A stretch of 64,000 nt of DNA, from positions 70,764,879 to 70,828,878 of the forward strand of contig NC_088201.1 in NCBI RefSeq assembly GCF_037126465.1. Direction: 5' to 3'. Positions 1-11,560 of the stretch are shown here, piece by piece. How positions within the stretch are numbered: the stretch's first letter is position 1; each line of letters starts with the position of its first letter. The notes under the pieces were generated by a model, which made no database searches, was not told the origin of the DNA, and saw nothing but the letters and a program-made list of their open reading frames with translations. The stretch comes from Ornithodoros turicata. Its lineage: Eukaryota > Arthropoda > Arachnida > Ixodida > Argasidae. The position numbers and the translations under genes are program-made.

Positions 1-210
1 TGTTCTGTAAGGAGGTGTATACAGATGTGTAACCGTATTTCGTACACATGTTCCGTAAGGAACATGTGTACAAAATACAATGTAATGTAACGTAATGTAC
101 AACGATTGTACAATGTAATGTACAATGTAATAATAATGTAATGTACAACGAAATACAAATACAATGTACGACATACACATGTTCCGTAAGGAACATGTGT
201 ATGAAATATC
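1..210. repeat. Palindrome-bearing TGTAATG-rich repeat
   Basis: A 28-bp hairpin with 12-bp arms (TACACATGTTCC and its complement) around a GTAA loop occurs at 43-70 and again at 174-201, 131 bp apart. The spacer is built of short TGTAATG and TACAATG units. A degenerate third copy may lie at the window edge (1-19). No coding signal. Confidence 0.8.
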
Positions 211-617
211 TCGTTCCAAAAGTGCGCAGACTTTCTTCAAACTAATATATTACGAAGCGAGCGCTTCGCGTCTGCGAAGCGAGAGGGCACTGAATGCAAC
301 ACACTGCTGACATCATCCGGCAAGGGAGAATGCAGGTTGCGAAGCAGACGACAATGCTGGGTGACGTCACGGTATCCTCCTCCGGATGAGCCACCCTAGT
401 ATAAAGCTCTGTTTTCTGCTCATCCCATTTCGGTTTCGGCTTGCTGTTGTCATCATTCACGAATCAATTACTCGCGCAAAATGAATGTGAATGTTGTATT
501 CGGTACCGAGGGGTTCGCTCGTGTTAGGTGTGATTATCACCTTTTTTTTTTTCGAATCCTTGCGAAGTCTCCCTTTAGGAAGCGCAATCATTCGCAAAAG
601 GCAGCTGTACAGCTAGC

Positions 618-1330
618 CTTTTAAAGTGGGGTAACGCCCTTGTATCATGGTGTCAGATGTATTAGCCACCATTTATGCTACGCCGTCTTGGTAACAGAGA
701 CGACTGCAGAATTCGGAAAGGGCGGCAGCAGAGCCCTTTAAAACGGGCAAACCCGCTTAAATCATTGTGCCAAATAAGACATATTATCAACGACTTATGT
801 CTTGCCATTCCGCTGGGATTGTAACAGAAGCGACCGCAAAATTCAGAAAACGTGGCAGCAGAGCTCTTTAGAACGGACGAAAGCCCTTTAATCATGGTAC
901 CAAAGATATAATATCAACGTCTTATGTCTTGCCGGTAAAAGTACCAGGGTGCAGGGAGGCTGGTACATTGTAAAACAACGAAAAACGTGAGACAAGGAGC
1001 AAAAAGGGAACACACACGTGTCTTGTCATTTGGGATTTTTACATTCTACAGGGTTTGTAGGAGAGGCGACCAAAAAATTCGGAAAAGGTGGCAGCAGAGC
1101 CCTTTAAAACGGGCGGAACCCCTTTAATCATGGCGCCAAAGACATATTGCCAACGACTTATGTCATGCCATTCTACTGAGATTATAACAGGCGACCGCAA
1201 AATTAGGGCAGTAGCGGAACTCTTTAAAACAGGCGACACCCTTGTATCATGGTGCCAATATTATCAGCATATATCAGCATTGAGAGACATCAGATACATA
1301 TTATCAGCATTGCTCAACTCATTGGAGGGT
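618..1330. repeat. Tandem repeat, units of about 115-130 bp
   Basis: Related units each contain a GGCAGCAGAGC block, then CTTTAAAACGGGC, then a TTTAATCATGGTGCC block and CAACGACTTATGTC. The CTTTAAA landmark falls near 618, 734, 868, 1101 and 1220. The 868-1101 step is long and carries about 100 bp of extra sequence (roughly 935-1060). Units have diverged by substitutions and small indels, as in an old tandem array. The short open frames inside it shift between units and look like chance. Confidence 0.7.
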
Positions 1331-1333
1331 TAA

Positions 1334-1500
1334 CATCACATCGCAACCTATAATTCAACTTCACACTCAACATAACATCACATCATTGCCCATCACTAAC
1401 ATCAAACCAAACATCACATCATTGCCAATCATCCAACATAAAACTCAACATCACGTTACATCATTGCCCCTGACTCAACATCACATCATTCTGAGTGATG
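1334..1500. repeat. Short tandem repeat with AACATCACATCATTGCC units
   Basis: The motif AACATCACATCATTGCC, or close variants, recurs at least four times with short CATC/CAAC spacers. This is low-complexity sequence abutting the preceding array, with no gene. Confidence 0.7.
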
Positions 1501-2198
1501 TTACGGTGAATGGTGTCGGTGATGGCCATCATGAGCGAATTGGCCAACCTATGGGGGGTGCAAAGAGGTTGCGATGACACGAAGCCGAGAAGATCCAAAA
1601 GTTAAGGAACGCGAAGCCGAGGCCAAGAGACGATGGCGGGAGAACGAACAAGTACGCGAGCACGAACCCGTGGCCATGAGATGCAAACAGTCCCAGACGT
1701 GCGTACTTGACCATTCTTTAAAGCGCCAGGGTAACGAAGACGAAGGACACAACAACACAAGCGCAACTTTCAACGTTTTCCGCAGGCCGTAGGAATCTTG
1801 TATACAACGTGGGTGTCGCAGGAAACAAAATTGTTTTTGTGCACTAGAGACGGGCGATTATTTGACTCTTTATATGACTCCGTTGTCACGTAAACTGCGT
1901 ATTATAGTCTCACAGGTGTAACCTCTTTTCTTCGACAAATAAGTATCCGATGATCCTAAGTCTTCTACAGTCGAGCCCCGTTTATCCGGACGGTGCCGTT
2001 CCTGGCGAAATCGTCCGGATACCGGGGCATCCGGATAAATGAAACGACCGAATAGAAACGTCCTGCAGAGCAAGGTTTAATTAAAACACTGAAATCTCGT
2101 CAATATCATCTGTTACATAGTAGTGTAGGTGCTCGATTCCTGCAAACTTTAGCTAATTGCATAGAGTTGAGCCACGCCGTTGTGCTGCTCGAAGAATG

Positions 2199-2399
2199 TC
2201 AGTGCGGACGCAAAGTGTCAATGTCGGAGCCTTGTTTCTCACTGGCGTCATCGGCACCGTCTTGCTGCATATCATCGGAGGCAACAGCAGCAATCACACC
2301 GTCATCAGTCATAGCTGCACACGCGTCATCATCCTTATGAACGTCAATGTAGTCAGAAACCGCAGCATCATCTACGACAGTCGCAGTGAGCCTCTGCAT
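2199..2399 (-). pseudogene. Probable acidic C-terminal remnant of a Tigger transposase
   Basis: An open minus-strand frame of 66 codons is rich in Asp/Glu and contains MTDDGVIAAV followed by an acidic tail. CENP-B/Tigger-type transposases often end in such a low-complexity acidic segment with a D-[DE]-x-[IV]-x-A-x-V motif. It lies wholly between the TIRs of the surrounding element. No helix-turn-helix or DDE catalytic block remains, so it can only be a fragment. The identification rests on composition and one motif and is moderate at best. Confidence 0.4.
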
Positions 2400-2428
2400 C
2401 AGGGATCACAGGTGAGCTAGGGGAATGT

Positions 2429-2544
2429 CTAGGTAGAAAACAGCGCAGAGACGGGACACGAAGAAGAAACAAGTGCACACACAGCGCTCTGTGTGTGCAC
2501 TTGTTTCTTCTTCGTGTCCCGTCTCTGCGCTGTTTTCTACCTAG
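2429..2544. repeat. Long near-perfect hairpin, arms about 56 bp
   Basis: The sequence starting CTAGGTAGAAAACAGCGC at 2429 is repeated as its complement ending CTACCTAG at 2544, with the fold centred on a CGCT loop near 2486-2489. A 14-bp direct repeat CTAGGGGAATGTCT lies on both sides (2418-2431 and 2578-2591). It looks like a foldback insertion within the Tigger-like element. Confidence 0.85.
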
Positions 2545-3170
2545 TTATGTACCAACTTGCCCAAATCTCCGCCTTAACTAGGGGAATGTCTTCATTGGCA
2601 AACGGGCCGTAAGCAGCAGGCCCTCGGGTTGGAGTTTTCCCCTCTAGAACCGGACAGTTGCTCGAGATATTTCCAAATAACTCGACTGGTCAACGTGACC
2701 CAACGCACACAAATAGAAAAGGGGGTCATCGTGCACGGTTGTCTCCCCTACGGAGGAATGTAGGTCCCTGACGTGTGACGGGAATATCCCCAACACAGCG
2801 AAAGGGGTGACGAAGCGGGGTCAGCGTCTCCTCTTACTCACGGTAGTCCGGATAACTGAAGCTGGATTACAAGAATTTTCGACTTTCGTTCCCTGGAACT
2901 CTTGTCCGAGTCCGGAAGCTGAAGTCCGGATAAACGAGAACAAAATACATGGAGGAAAATCCGTTCCCGTGCTTTTTGTCCGGATATCGCGGGATCCGGA
3001 TAAATGAAGTCCGGATAAACGGGGGTCGACTGTAGTACATGTTCATCGCATCATCATCGATGTCGCGCCTAGTAATAATTACCTCATCGCAAAACATGTG
3101 AATGTGATTTTTTTTTAATGAAGCTATTCAGTTGATTTGAATAAACCATCGCATGCAAACACTGAACTAG

Positions 3171-3461
3171 CTGCGTAGCATCATTGAAATCTCAAAAGAA
3201 GTCAACAGCTCGCAATTATACGCTTGTACGAATGATGTCTGCGTTGCTGTTGAAGGCGTTCTTTTGAGTGGCTCTTTCCGCTGTGTAAAGCTAACAACTA
3301 GACGTGACTCATATGCTTCTTTCTGTGTTGTGACCGATCCCGATGGTTTTTCTAAGATTAACTCTGCTGATGTTTGGCTAGAAGGCTGCCTGTTTCGTGC
3401 CTTCATGGGCAGAATTCCTAGCATTGATGCCAGTTCGTCTTCTCAACAGCCTCGTACGTAA
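3171..3461 (+). pseudogene. C-terminal part of non-LTR ORF1 (truncated)
   Basis: An open frame runs from just after a stop at 3168 to a stop after residues SSQQPRT, immediately upstream of the endonuclease ORF. It shows no zinc knuckle or other domain I can name. Its place directly before EN and its matching state of decay suggest it is the tail of ORF1. The 5' part has been lost. Confidence 0.45.
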
Positions 3462-3478
3462 CTATTCCGTGACCTAGC

Positions 3479-6273
3479 ATGGCGAGACCACTCTCCGTGT
3501 TTTATCAAAATGTCCGTGGTTTGCGAACAAAATCTCATGAGTTTTCACTTAATCTTATGTCCTGCCACTACGACATTATATGTCTCACTGAAACCTGGCT
3601 TAACGATTCACATGTTCTTAAGTATTACTTTCCTTGCGAGTACAATTTCTTTCGTTGTGATCTAATACTTCTGGTATGCTTTTTGGGGATGGCGTACATA
3701 TTGCAGTTCACACTTCGCTTATCGCCCATCAGCGGTTTGACCTTGTTCACGGGCATGAAGCTATCTGGGTTGCGATATCTCTAGGACCTAACAACTCACT
3801 CTTGATCTGTAACTGTTACTTTCCACCCCAATATGATCTAGCATATTTCGTAAAGTTTTTTGAAGCGCTTGAGTTGAACACCAATGTATTGAAGTCTCCC
3901 TTCCAATTACACGGGGACTTCAACGTTCCTGGTGTAGATTGGAACTCACTGGACCTGCCGCCATCTTCTGGACTAGCTAGAACAAAGGCAAACTAGTTAC
4001 TGAACTTTATCAATTATCACGGTCTTATTCAACCAGACACATTGCGAAATGTGTCTGATAACACACTTGACTTGGTTCTTTCTGGTCTTGCTGTTGACAG
4101 TATTCAGCTTGTTCACCATCTTCTTGTACATCCCGATAAGTTTCACCCGCCATTTGTTGTTTCGTTTGACGCCCATGGGTCTTGTTATCAAAGCAGAGAT
4201 GACAGGCTTCCGAGATATGACTACAAGCGTGGCGATTATCTCGGGCTGTATAACTTTTTAGCATCCGTAGACTGATCTGCGACACTCCGCATTGATAATG
4301 TTGACGAAGCTGTTATGCAATTCTCTGACATTGTCCTCAGTGGTATTAACCGCTTCGTTCCAGTAAAAAGATCCCGGTCTGGTTTTCGCGCGAGCTGAAA
4401 TCGATTATGAGACGTAAACTTCATTACCACAGGAAGTACAAGTCTACTGGAAGGCATGACTGGTATGAAAAATTTAAAGAGACACGTAAACATATTAAAC
4501 GCATCTTTAAGCGTGATTATGAAAGTTTCGTTCCGTCGTCATTACTCACAAACCCAAAATCGTTTTGGAAGTACGTAAGAGACCGGGTCTCCCCTCCATC
4601 AAATTCTATCACGCTCAAGCAGGGCGGTTGCCTTCTGACGGAGCCCTCTGTTGTAACTGGAAAGTTCGCCGGATTTTTCTGTTCAGCTTTCACACCAGTC
4701 ACAACAACGAACACCATTTGTTTTCATCATCTGTCTCTGCTCCTAATGTCAACCTTGCTCGCTTTCAAATACACGAATCTGAGGTTAAACGTGCCATCTT
4801 GGAGCTGAAATTGAACACTTCAGCTGGCTTTGACCGCACCCCCAATTTCATTGTAAAAGGGTGCGAGCCAGTGCTTACCCCTATACTCGCGGCTCTGTTT
4901 AACAAGTCGTTAAACACATCGACTTTCCCTTCATGCTGGAAAAGAGCCATTGTTGTTCCCTTCCATAAAGGTGGTGCGCCAGCTGAGGTGTGCAATTACA
5001 GGCCCATCTCCTTGTTATCTTGTTTCTCTAAGATATTTGAGAAAGTGGTGTTCCGACATCTGTCTTTACTTTCATTCGTTTCTGTCTGATTCACAACATG
5101 GTTTCACTACCGGCAGGTCTGTGGAAACTAATCTTGTGACATATATTAACTATCTCAGCTTGCACATTGAAAACCATAAGCAGGTTGATTCTGTGTATTT
5201 TGATCTGTCTAAGGCCTTTGACACTATTAATCGTGAATTATTGATCACAAAGATGTCACTATATGGTATCTCACTTGCACTCTGCAAATGGTTTGCTTCC
5301 TATCTCTGCGGCCGGTACAAAATTGTTCGATACAAAGATGCATATTCTCATCCGTACTACATGACATCTGGTGTGCTCCAGGGATTTAACCTGGGGCCAT
5401 TACTGTTAACATGTTTGTTAACGTCTTGCTAACCTGTGTACGTAACTGCCACGTCCTGCAATATGCTGATGACATTAAGTTATTTCGAGTCATTGATAAG
5501 ATTCACGACTGTACCGCTCTGCAAGATGACGTTTCACGGATCCATCGTTGGTGCTCAAACAATTTGCATAACCTGAACATTTTTAAGACAGCCGTCATCT
5601 CTTTCACTAGAAAGCAGCATCCATGTCATTATACTTACTCCCTCGACTCTGTTCATATTAGACTTGAATCGTCCATTAAAGACTTGGGCCTTCATCTTGA
5701 CAGCTCTTTAACTTTTCACACGCATGTAACTCAGCGGTGCACCTCTGCGATGCGTAAACTTGGCATCATCTCGCGGATCACTAAAAAATTTCGGGATCCG
5801 TCTTTCGCTTATTCTTCTCCACTGTGCTCCCTCTTCTTGAATTTGCATCAGTGGCCTGGAACTGCCTAAATATCACTCAGACCGCTGAAATAGAAAACGT
5901 TCAGCGACGCTTCATCTCTGTTTTTCAGCTTCGTCATCTTGGTTGCAGCACATACTATAACTGCTACCATATTCTGAACAAACTTGCTATCCCCACATTG
6001 TCTCATCGCAGAACGGTTCGTGACAGTCATTTCTTATATAAGCTCATACATTCTGTCATTGACTGCCCCGAATTACTATCGAGCATCAACTTCCGAGTGC
6101 CCTCACGTTCTCTGAGGTCTCATCTTGTTTTTTATCCTCACTCTTTTTCAAAGCTTCATCCAATCAACCGTTTACAACTAATCTTGAACTCCGCGTCACA
6201 ACATTATGACACTGACATTTTCGCTCCTTCTCATGAGTTTCTTACAAGTATTAGTGCCATTGTTTCTGTTTAA
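3479..6273 (+). pseudogene. Non-LTR ORF2: AP endonuclease plus reverse transcriptase, frameshifted
   Basis: The start at 3479 opens with MARPLSVFYQNVRGLRTKS, the classic N-terminal strand of AP-like endonucleases with the catalytic Asn in QNVRG; ITETW-type (CLTETW) and GDFN (HGDFNVPG) motifs follow by 3940. RT motifs appear in shifting frames: NYRPISLLSC near 4995, QHGFTTGRS near 5100, FDLSKAFDTINR near 5200 (catalytic Asp present), GVLQGFNLGPLL near 5370 and LQYADDIKLF near 5460 (YADD intact). The tail has the FRDPS and LLEFASVAWN segments common in Jockey/CR1 C-termini. At least five frame changes and an in-frame stop near 3993 break it. The endonuclease would nick the target and the RT would prime reverse transcription there (family knowledge). 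Confidence 0.9.
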
Positions 6274-6428
6274 CTTCGTGTTTCTCTGTTAACCTTGTTG
6301 CCTTATTGTATAATTGGATGTCTTTGTTTTTCGTATATAATCTTTGTGGTGCACCAATAAGAAGACCCTAGTGGTTGTTTTTGGGCACCTGAACAAAAAT
6401 AAAGTTGTTATTATTATTATTATTATTA

Positions 6429-7189
6429 GTTATTATACCTCCAATATATACCTATCTGTTGCATGGCGTCCTTTAAAACACACGCTTTTTCCCGACACAA
6501 CATATATCCAAAAAGGTATGAAATGGTATCACGTACAGGATGCGTCACACGAGTTGCACATAACAGAGGGCCCCGTCAACCTCAATGAACCGCTTTTAAC
6601 TGATAAAGAAGTTAGGCCCACTTTGTTCACCGGGTGTCTGTCAAGAATATTACTTTACAGTCATTACTAATTTCAGTCAGTTTATTTCGTCAGAAGTGCA
6701 AGGAAGCGTCGTTCTTACAACCAAAGAATGTTTTCAAACTGACGATGCACGTGAACTCCTGTTAAATCCACCGTGTAAATTCTGTACTGATGTTATTTCA
6801 TTTTTATTTTCAGGCAGATAAATGACAGCTACACACCGTCATCAGCAGGATGGTAGCCTGTCTGGAAAACACTGACTGGGACAACAACTGAGAAATCAAG
6901 TTTCTTAGATAAATGCTTCGCGAATGGTTTACAAAATACACGCTATGGTGGTTCTGATCATGCGTATGCCTGATTTTACCACATGCAAGTGGATTTCAAG
7001 AATAATAGTTGCAAGGTGTCAGACAAATACGAAATGTATTCCTCGTATAACTGTACTCCTCGTATATTCCAAAGTAGTGCGAAACGTTGCAGCTCGGAAG
7101 AGAAAAAAAAAAAAAAATACAGACGACCACGGAAAGTGTTGCGCTTTCCAGCGGCAGCTGTTAGCCACTTTTGCTGACACTGACGTTGT
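6429..7189. other. Unassigned sequence
   Basis: Beyond the tail of the LINE I see no gene or repeat I can name, apart from an A14 run near 7086-7100. Short open frames on both strands lack motifs. Confidence 0.5.
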
Positions 7190-7690
7190 TTTTGTTTTGT
7201 TTCTGTGGAACGGATTCGATATGTGCTAAAACTCCCTAATGTGTTGATTTCTTTTAATTCCGCGTTAGCGCCTCGAAACAACCGTACAGACGTGGGCAGA
7301 TGGGGGGGAGGAGTGGTTTGGTGTGCGTCCTTGCCTGACTTCAGGAGGAATTGTGTCGTCATTCGACTGGGAAGTCTGCCACAAAACCCAGGAAAAATCT
7401 TAAACCCGGTGGTGGATTCAAACCAAATCATCGCACGTCCTTCGCTGCCACCACGGAGCGGACGCTTTTATTCATTCGGTCATGTCACTGATCGCTCACT
7501 GTGGCTGCAGAGCGCGTCTCACGTACTGTCGCCCACGTCGTCTGGACGAGGCCCATGCCGACCTACGGTCGGGTTTGCGGTTGCGCCGTACGCAAGTCAT
7601 GTACGGTCACAGTGCAGGGACCGCCGTCCGTCTGCTGCAATTATATCGTATTTCGTACGCGTTTGGCAGTGCACCAAAGAGTAGTTTTTT
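7190..7690. repeat. Composite repeat, partial copy (matches 50,690-51,540)
   Basis: The segment parallels the copy in the right part of the window in order: a GTGCTAAAACTC block, the TTAGCGCC block, a reverse-oriented tRNA-like SINE, CTCACGTACTGTC, then GAGGCCCATG and a TTTGGCAGTGC block. A piece belonging upstream in the other copy is found here downstream at 7910-8160, so this copy is rearranged or made of two insertions. It is non-coding. Confidence 0.65.
7225..7490 (-). repeat. tRNA-derived SINE, reverse orientation
   Basis: On the minus strand a tRNA-like head near 7490-7405 includes GGTTTGAATCC, a B-box-like pol III promoter element. A body ending in a TTCCTGGGTTTT segment and a GCGCTAACGCGGAATT tail follow. 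Close relatives lie at 36,765 (+), 50,740 (-) and 54,995 (-). It has diverged and has no perfect target duplication that I can see. Confidence 0.6.
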
Positions 7691-7909
7691 TTATTAATTA
7701 CTGGAAGGCAACTTCGAAACAAGGAGGAGGCGTACATAGGTAGGGCAACAACGACTCTTCGTCTTTTCCTTGTCTCGGGGTTTCCTTACATCATGTACCA
7801 CCAGCTAGCCCACAACTCATATAACCTTCAAGGTTATGCGAGACATGATGCCGAGTGGCCTCCACACTTGGAATCCACACCTGACGTGGCGTCACGCTGC
7901 ACACTGTCG

Positions 7910-8160
7910 TTTGTTTAATTATCGCGGCGCCTGTTCAGTACGGATGTTTAGAAGGATTGGAAGGATTGAAGAGATTCAGCAGATGAAAATGTCTTTACGA
8001 TAGTTCCGTAAAGAGAGTACGCCAAGCACCAAATTCCTGTGCAGTGGCTGAGATCACGTTGCTGGTCTTAGATTTGAAAGATTTTGTTTTTTGTTTTGCT
8101 TCCGTGGAAGGCTTCCGATGTGTTAAAACCATCTAATGTCTGCTTCCTTCTGATGCCCCT
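7910..8160. repeat. Second fragment of the composite repeat
   Basis: Matches 50,470-50,720: a GGAAGGATTGAAGAGATTCAGC segment, ATCACGTTGCTG, and a TTCCGTGGAAGGC/GATGTGTTAAAAC stretch. Divergence is high. No coding content is evident. Confidence 0.55.
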
Positions 8161-8439
8161 GCCCCGCAAGCAGATACCGCTCTCCAGCGCCGCTTGCCCT
8201 TTCTACACCTGCGCGCGCACCTGTCACTCTGTTTTCGTCCTCTCTGGAGCGAAGAGGCGAGGAGGATTTTCGCACACGGACACGGCGATCTCCTGGAACC
8301 TTGCCGTTAACAGCTGCCGTTGTAAAAGCTTTTCCTTTGATCCCGACTTATCTTTATTGTAAGTTGCAATGATGCCACATTAAGCTGCATCGGAAAACTG
8401 ATGGAAAGAGTGTTTTTGTGCCGTCTTGGCTGGTACATC

Positions 8440-11290
8440 GAAAAACAAGGTGTGTTTCCTCAGGAAATCGCCGGCTGGATTTCGTCGCCACCGCAGCTCT
8501 ATGGATCGAGTTCTTGAGTAGTCTCTACAGTTCAGCATGCTCGTGCTCATCAACGGATCGTGGTATTAGTTTTCCTGGACATCCAGCGCGCATATGATAC
8601 CGTTTCGCACATTTGTGCAATGCACGCCTTGCACATTTTTCGTGCATGAGGTCGACTCTTCAACTGACTCAGAGATTTCCTTTCTGACCGTACTGTCGCT
8701 GTTCGCACATCCCAAGGCCAAAGCCCTAAGTATAATGCTCGTCAATGGTCACGCAAGGAAGCATCCTGAGTCCGGTACTCTTTAATCGTCCTAAAACGGC
8801 CTAAAATCGATCATTCCTTGAAAAGTTGTGCACTCTGTGTATGCAGATGACGCTGCACTTTGGTTTAGTAGGAAAATCAAGACCTGGCATTCAGTGCAGC
8901 TTGCAGCTGGGTTTAAATAACATCCATAAATATCTCACGCAACTTGCGTTGGACCTTTCGTGCGAAAAGTGCGTCGAGCTATTCACACGCAAGGCTATGA
9001 AAAATTTCCCTCCTTGGGTCGGTGCCAAGGAGCTTGAGCCTGTACGTTTCCATTGCTTCCTTGGCGTGATCATGGACTCGAATCTATAAGCTGGAGTATC
9101 CACATTAAAGGGACTATCGGGTCCGAACGCTGTGTGTAAGACCGATACGGTAATGTTCGGCATGGTTTCGCAGTCTAGTTGGCCAAGTTTCTCTTCCGAA
9201 AACAGCTTACTTATTAAATAAGGGAGCTTTAAAGATTGGCATTCCTTCTTCAGCTACGCCAGAACGTCGTAAGCCGGGCACACGAATGGGAGCGAAGCCC
9301 AGGTGTTTGTCTCCGAAGTCATCTGCTTCGCGTTCGCACCGCAATTACATACTAAGTGAAACGACCTCGGTTAATATCCCGACTTTCGCGTACCACTGTG
9401 TGACGTTGCCATGTTCTGTGGAACACGGTGTTACGCTCCTGGCTGTACAAACACGTACGACGCTAACAAGAAACAGCATTCCACGAGTCGATCCTTCTCC
9501 GCGATCTACAGGCGCCATCACTCCCGCCCGGCGGTCGCACGCAAAGGTGTCCTTGCCGCTCCCTGATTGGCCTTGTCCGCGCCAAAGGGCGCTCACTGGT
9601 TGGCCTTATCCAAGTGACGTTTACAGAGAGGGAATTTCGGAATGCTCTCAACATCCGTTTTCTGCTGTTGCCATGCATTACATCAAATTGCACAGAAACA
9701 ACTCCACTAGTTCACGTGGGATTTTTTTTGTTTGTTTGTTTGCGTTATCGTCGGCGATGATCGAGGAGTGAAATGGCGCTCTAGTTTCGGAATAGACCGC
9801 GAATAGATGCGATAGGCCCTCTAAGCACCTTGAAGTCAAAGTGCAGCGATAGCTCCCTGCTATTCAGAATCTTTCTAGCTCAGGATGGCACCGTGATCAG
9901 AGGTCGCTTCTTGCAGTTCACACAAATTTGGTGTGGGCGTGCTTTACAGCCTTCCGTTACTGCAGAGGATTTCCACAACATCATTAAATACCGCTTGGGG
10001 CCCGTTCGATCGTTACTGCATTGGAGTTCCAAGAATGGCTGAAACACGGCAGGCTTTGGCTGAAGCTGATGGACTCCCGATTGGGCTTCTACGTCAACGT
10101 GAAACAACTCGATAGTTCCTCCGTTTACGTGCGCACTATCGCCGACACCCGCTCCTCAGGAAAATTCGATACCGCCCTGAAAGTGACTTCTGTCGAGTGG
10201 CGCAGATGACAGGACTGAGCCTCAATGGCTTCGTAGCTCTGGACGTAACACTGCGGGAAGCACCTTGCTATCTACGGGCTCCGCCCACGTCTTCCGGATC
10301 TTCGGGAACGAAGATACCAAGTGCCTTCTCAAGTCATTCGAGCCCACTTGAAAGCCCTGGTAAAAGAGAAATGTTCCACTTCTGCAGCAGTATACACGGA
10401 ATTCGCTTCCACCAATGGCAAGTGTGCCTCGGCATTCGTAATACCATCCGAAGGCGTATAGTGCAAGGACGACGCCTTTCGCATCCAACCTCATCAACAA
10501 CTGGAGAATTCTATGCCATTCTATTTTTTCTGCCGCACATAGTTGATTTTACTCCGCGAGAATGGACATGAGACATGTTCATCGACTTAGAATCTTCACT
10601 GCAAGCTATTGAGAGCATAGGCATACGAGGTTCGTCCGCACTCCTATAGTTTCGGATGTGTTAGCGGCTTACCAGCATGTGTACGAAGCAGGACACAGGT
10701 TGATTTTCCAGTTGGTTCCAGCCCATTGAGGTGTCTTGGGAAATTAGAAGGCTGACAGCGCCTAAGAAGCAGCTTTCTCATTTCGGAGACGGACGAGTAT
10801 TGCAGTGCTGAGAGGAGACCGTCGTTCCATTCTTCAACGTCTGGTGACACCCCTGGATTCCCGCGAATGAACAAATGATATTCTCCCCCCTCGCTCTGTG
10901 TTTACAAGGGTTGATCCAACGCTCGCTTTCCGGATGCCACGAAACACCTCTCGTCAAGACGCTGCATTAATTCATCGGATGCGAGTCAATGTGGCTTTTA
11001 CAGCTCAGTGGCGTTACCGCCTGAGCTAAGTTGACTCTCCCAGATGCCGTCACTGCGGTGATCTGGAAGATATAGAGCACATCCTTCTTCATTGCCCGCA
11101 CCACCAGCCTTCCCGAACCACACTTAGAAGGTCTTTTAAACAGCTGGACTCTCGCCCCCTCACTTTGCCAAAATTGCTTGGTTCATGGCCAAATCCAGCC
11201 CACGAATGCTCTTCCCTCAAAGCAATTCTGACCTTTTTGGACACCATAGGACTTCGATCACCAATTTTTCAATTTCACCAGATTACCACC
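8440..11290 (+). pseudogene. Decayed I/R1-like non-LTR retrotransposon (RT, RNase H, zinc motif)
   Basis: Pieces of one polyprotein appear in order on the plus strand. Near 8567-8608 is VFLDIQRAYDTVSH (RT motif A with its Asp). Near 8837-8860 is VYADDAALW (motif C, YADD). RT-thumb sequence follows to about 9090, and a relic of it lies near 9800-10,200. Near 10,570-10,620 is an RNase H-like IDLESSLQAI segment. At 11,040-11,105 a SPRCRHCGDLEDIEHILLHC zinc-binding motif appears, typical of the C-terminus of RNase H-bearing arthropod LINEs. Numerous stops and frameshifts are present. About 400-500 bp near 9,370-9,830 does not fit the polyprotein and may be an insertion. Confidence 0.75.
9411..9566 (+). 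pseudogene. Possible THAP-type zinc-finger exon
   Basis: An ATG at 9411 opens a 51-codon frame starting MFCGTRCYAPGCTNTYDANK. A CxxxC pair with APGC spacing at the protein start followed by a basic/polar run is how many THAP domains begin, and THAP exons are common in P-element and Kolobok-type transposons. The expected FHRFP motif and the downstream Cys/His pair are not clear in the same frame. It interrupts the surrounding LINE, consistent with an inserted DNA transposon fragment. The call is weak. Confidence 0.25.
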
Positions 11291-11560
11291 AGCAATTGGG
11301 TAGAATAGATGATTTTAAAAAGATGCTCGCGTCACCAAGCGCGCGGCGCAAAGCAGCAGGGGAACTTTGGGGGACACTGCTTTGTCGTCTGCTCCAGTTA
11401 TGGTTTACCCCGGCTGACGCTGCTGCTAGGCACACCGGGGGTGTTGTTCTTCTCCTTCTACCTCCGCCTCTGGCCGTCTCGTAATGCTCTAAGGCGCTAC
11501 AAGTTCCCATGAGCCTTTGCGTGCCACAGGTGGCACTTGCTTTTCTAAAAAGGGCTATTA

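Larger units (their letters stand above)
1968..3032. mobile_element. Tigger/pogo-like DNA transposon, non-autonomous
   Basis: Terminal inverted repeats of 24 bp start CAGTCGAGCCCCGTTT at 1968-1991 and, on the other strand, CAGTCGACCCCCGTTT at 3009-3032, with one mismatch. Both ends are flanked by TA (1966-1967, 3033-3034). Extra copies of the TCCGGATAA subterminal motif occur near 2840-3005. TA targets and CAGT ends with GTTTATCCGG are typical of arthropod pogo/Tigger elements (family knowledge). At 1.07 kb it is too short for a full transposase; only a probable C-terminal remnant is visible. A separate long hairpin lies inside it. Confidence 0.75.
3171..6428 (+). mobile_element. Degenerate non-LTR retrotransposon (EN-RT; Jockey/CR1-like superfamily)
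   Basis: In order it holds a fragment of the first ORF, an AP-type endonuclease, a reverse transcriptase, a C-terminal domain, then an AATAAA-like signal and a (TTA)n tail at 6405-6428. The strict order, the lack of LTRs and the short-unit 3' tail identify a LINE. The 5' end appears truncated near 3130-3171, just outside the Tigger-like element. Multiple frameshifts and stops mean it cannot encode functional protein. Clade assignment is tentative without a tree. Confidence 0.9.

Noticed and set aside
242..460. A 72-codon minus-strand frame beginning MNDDNSKPKPKWDEQ
   Set aside because: The charged start looks protein-like, but there is no homology I recognise, no splice context I trust and no neighbour to support a gene.
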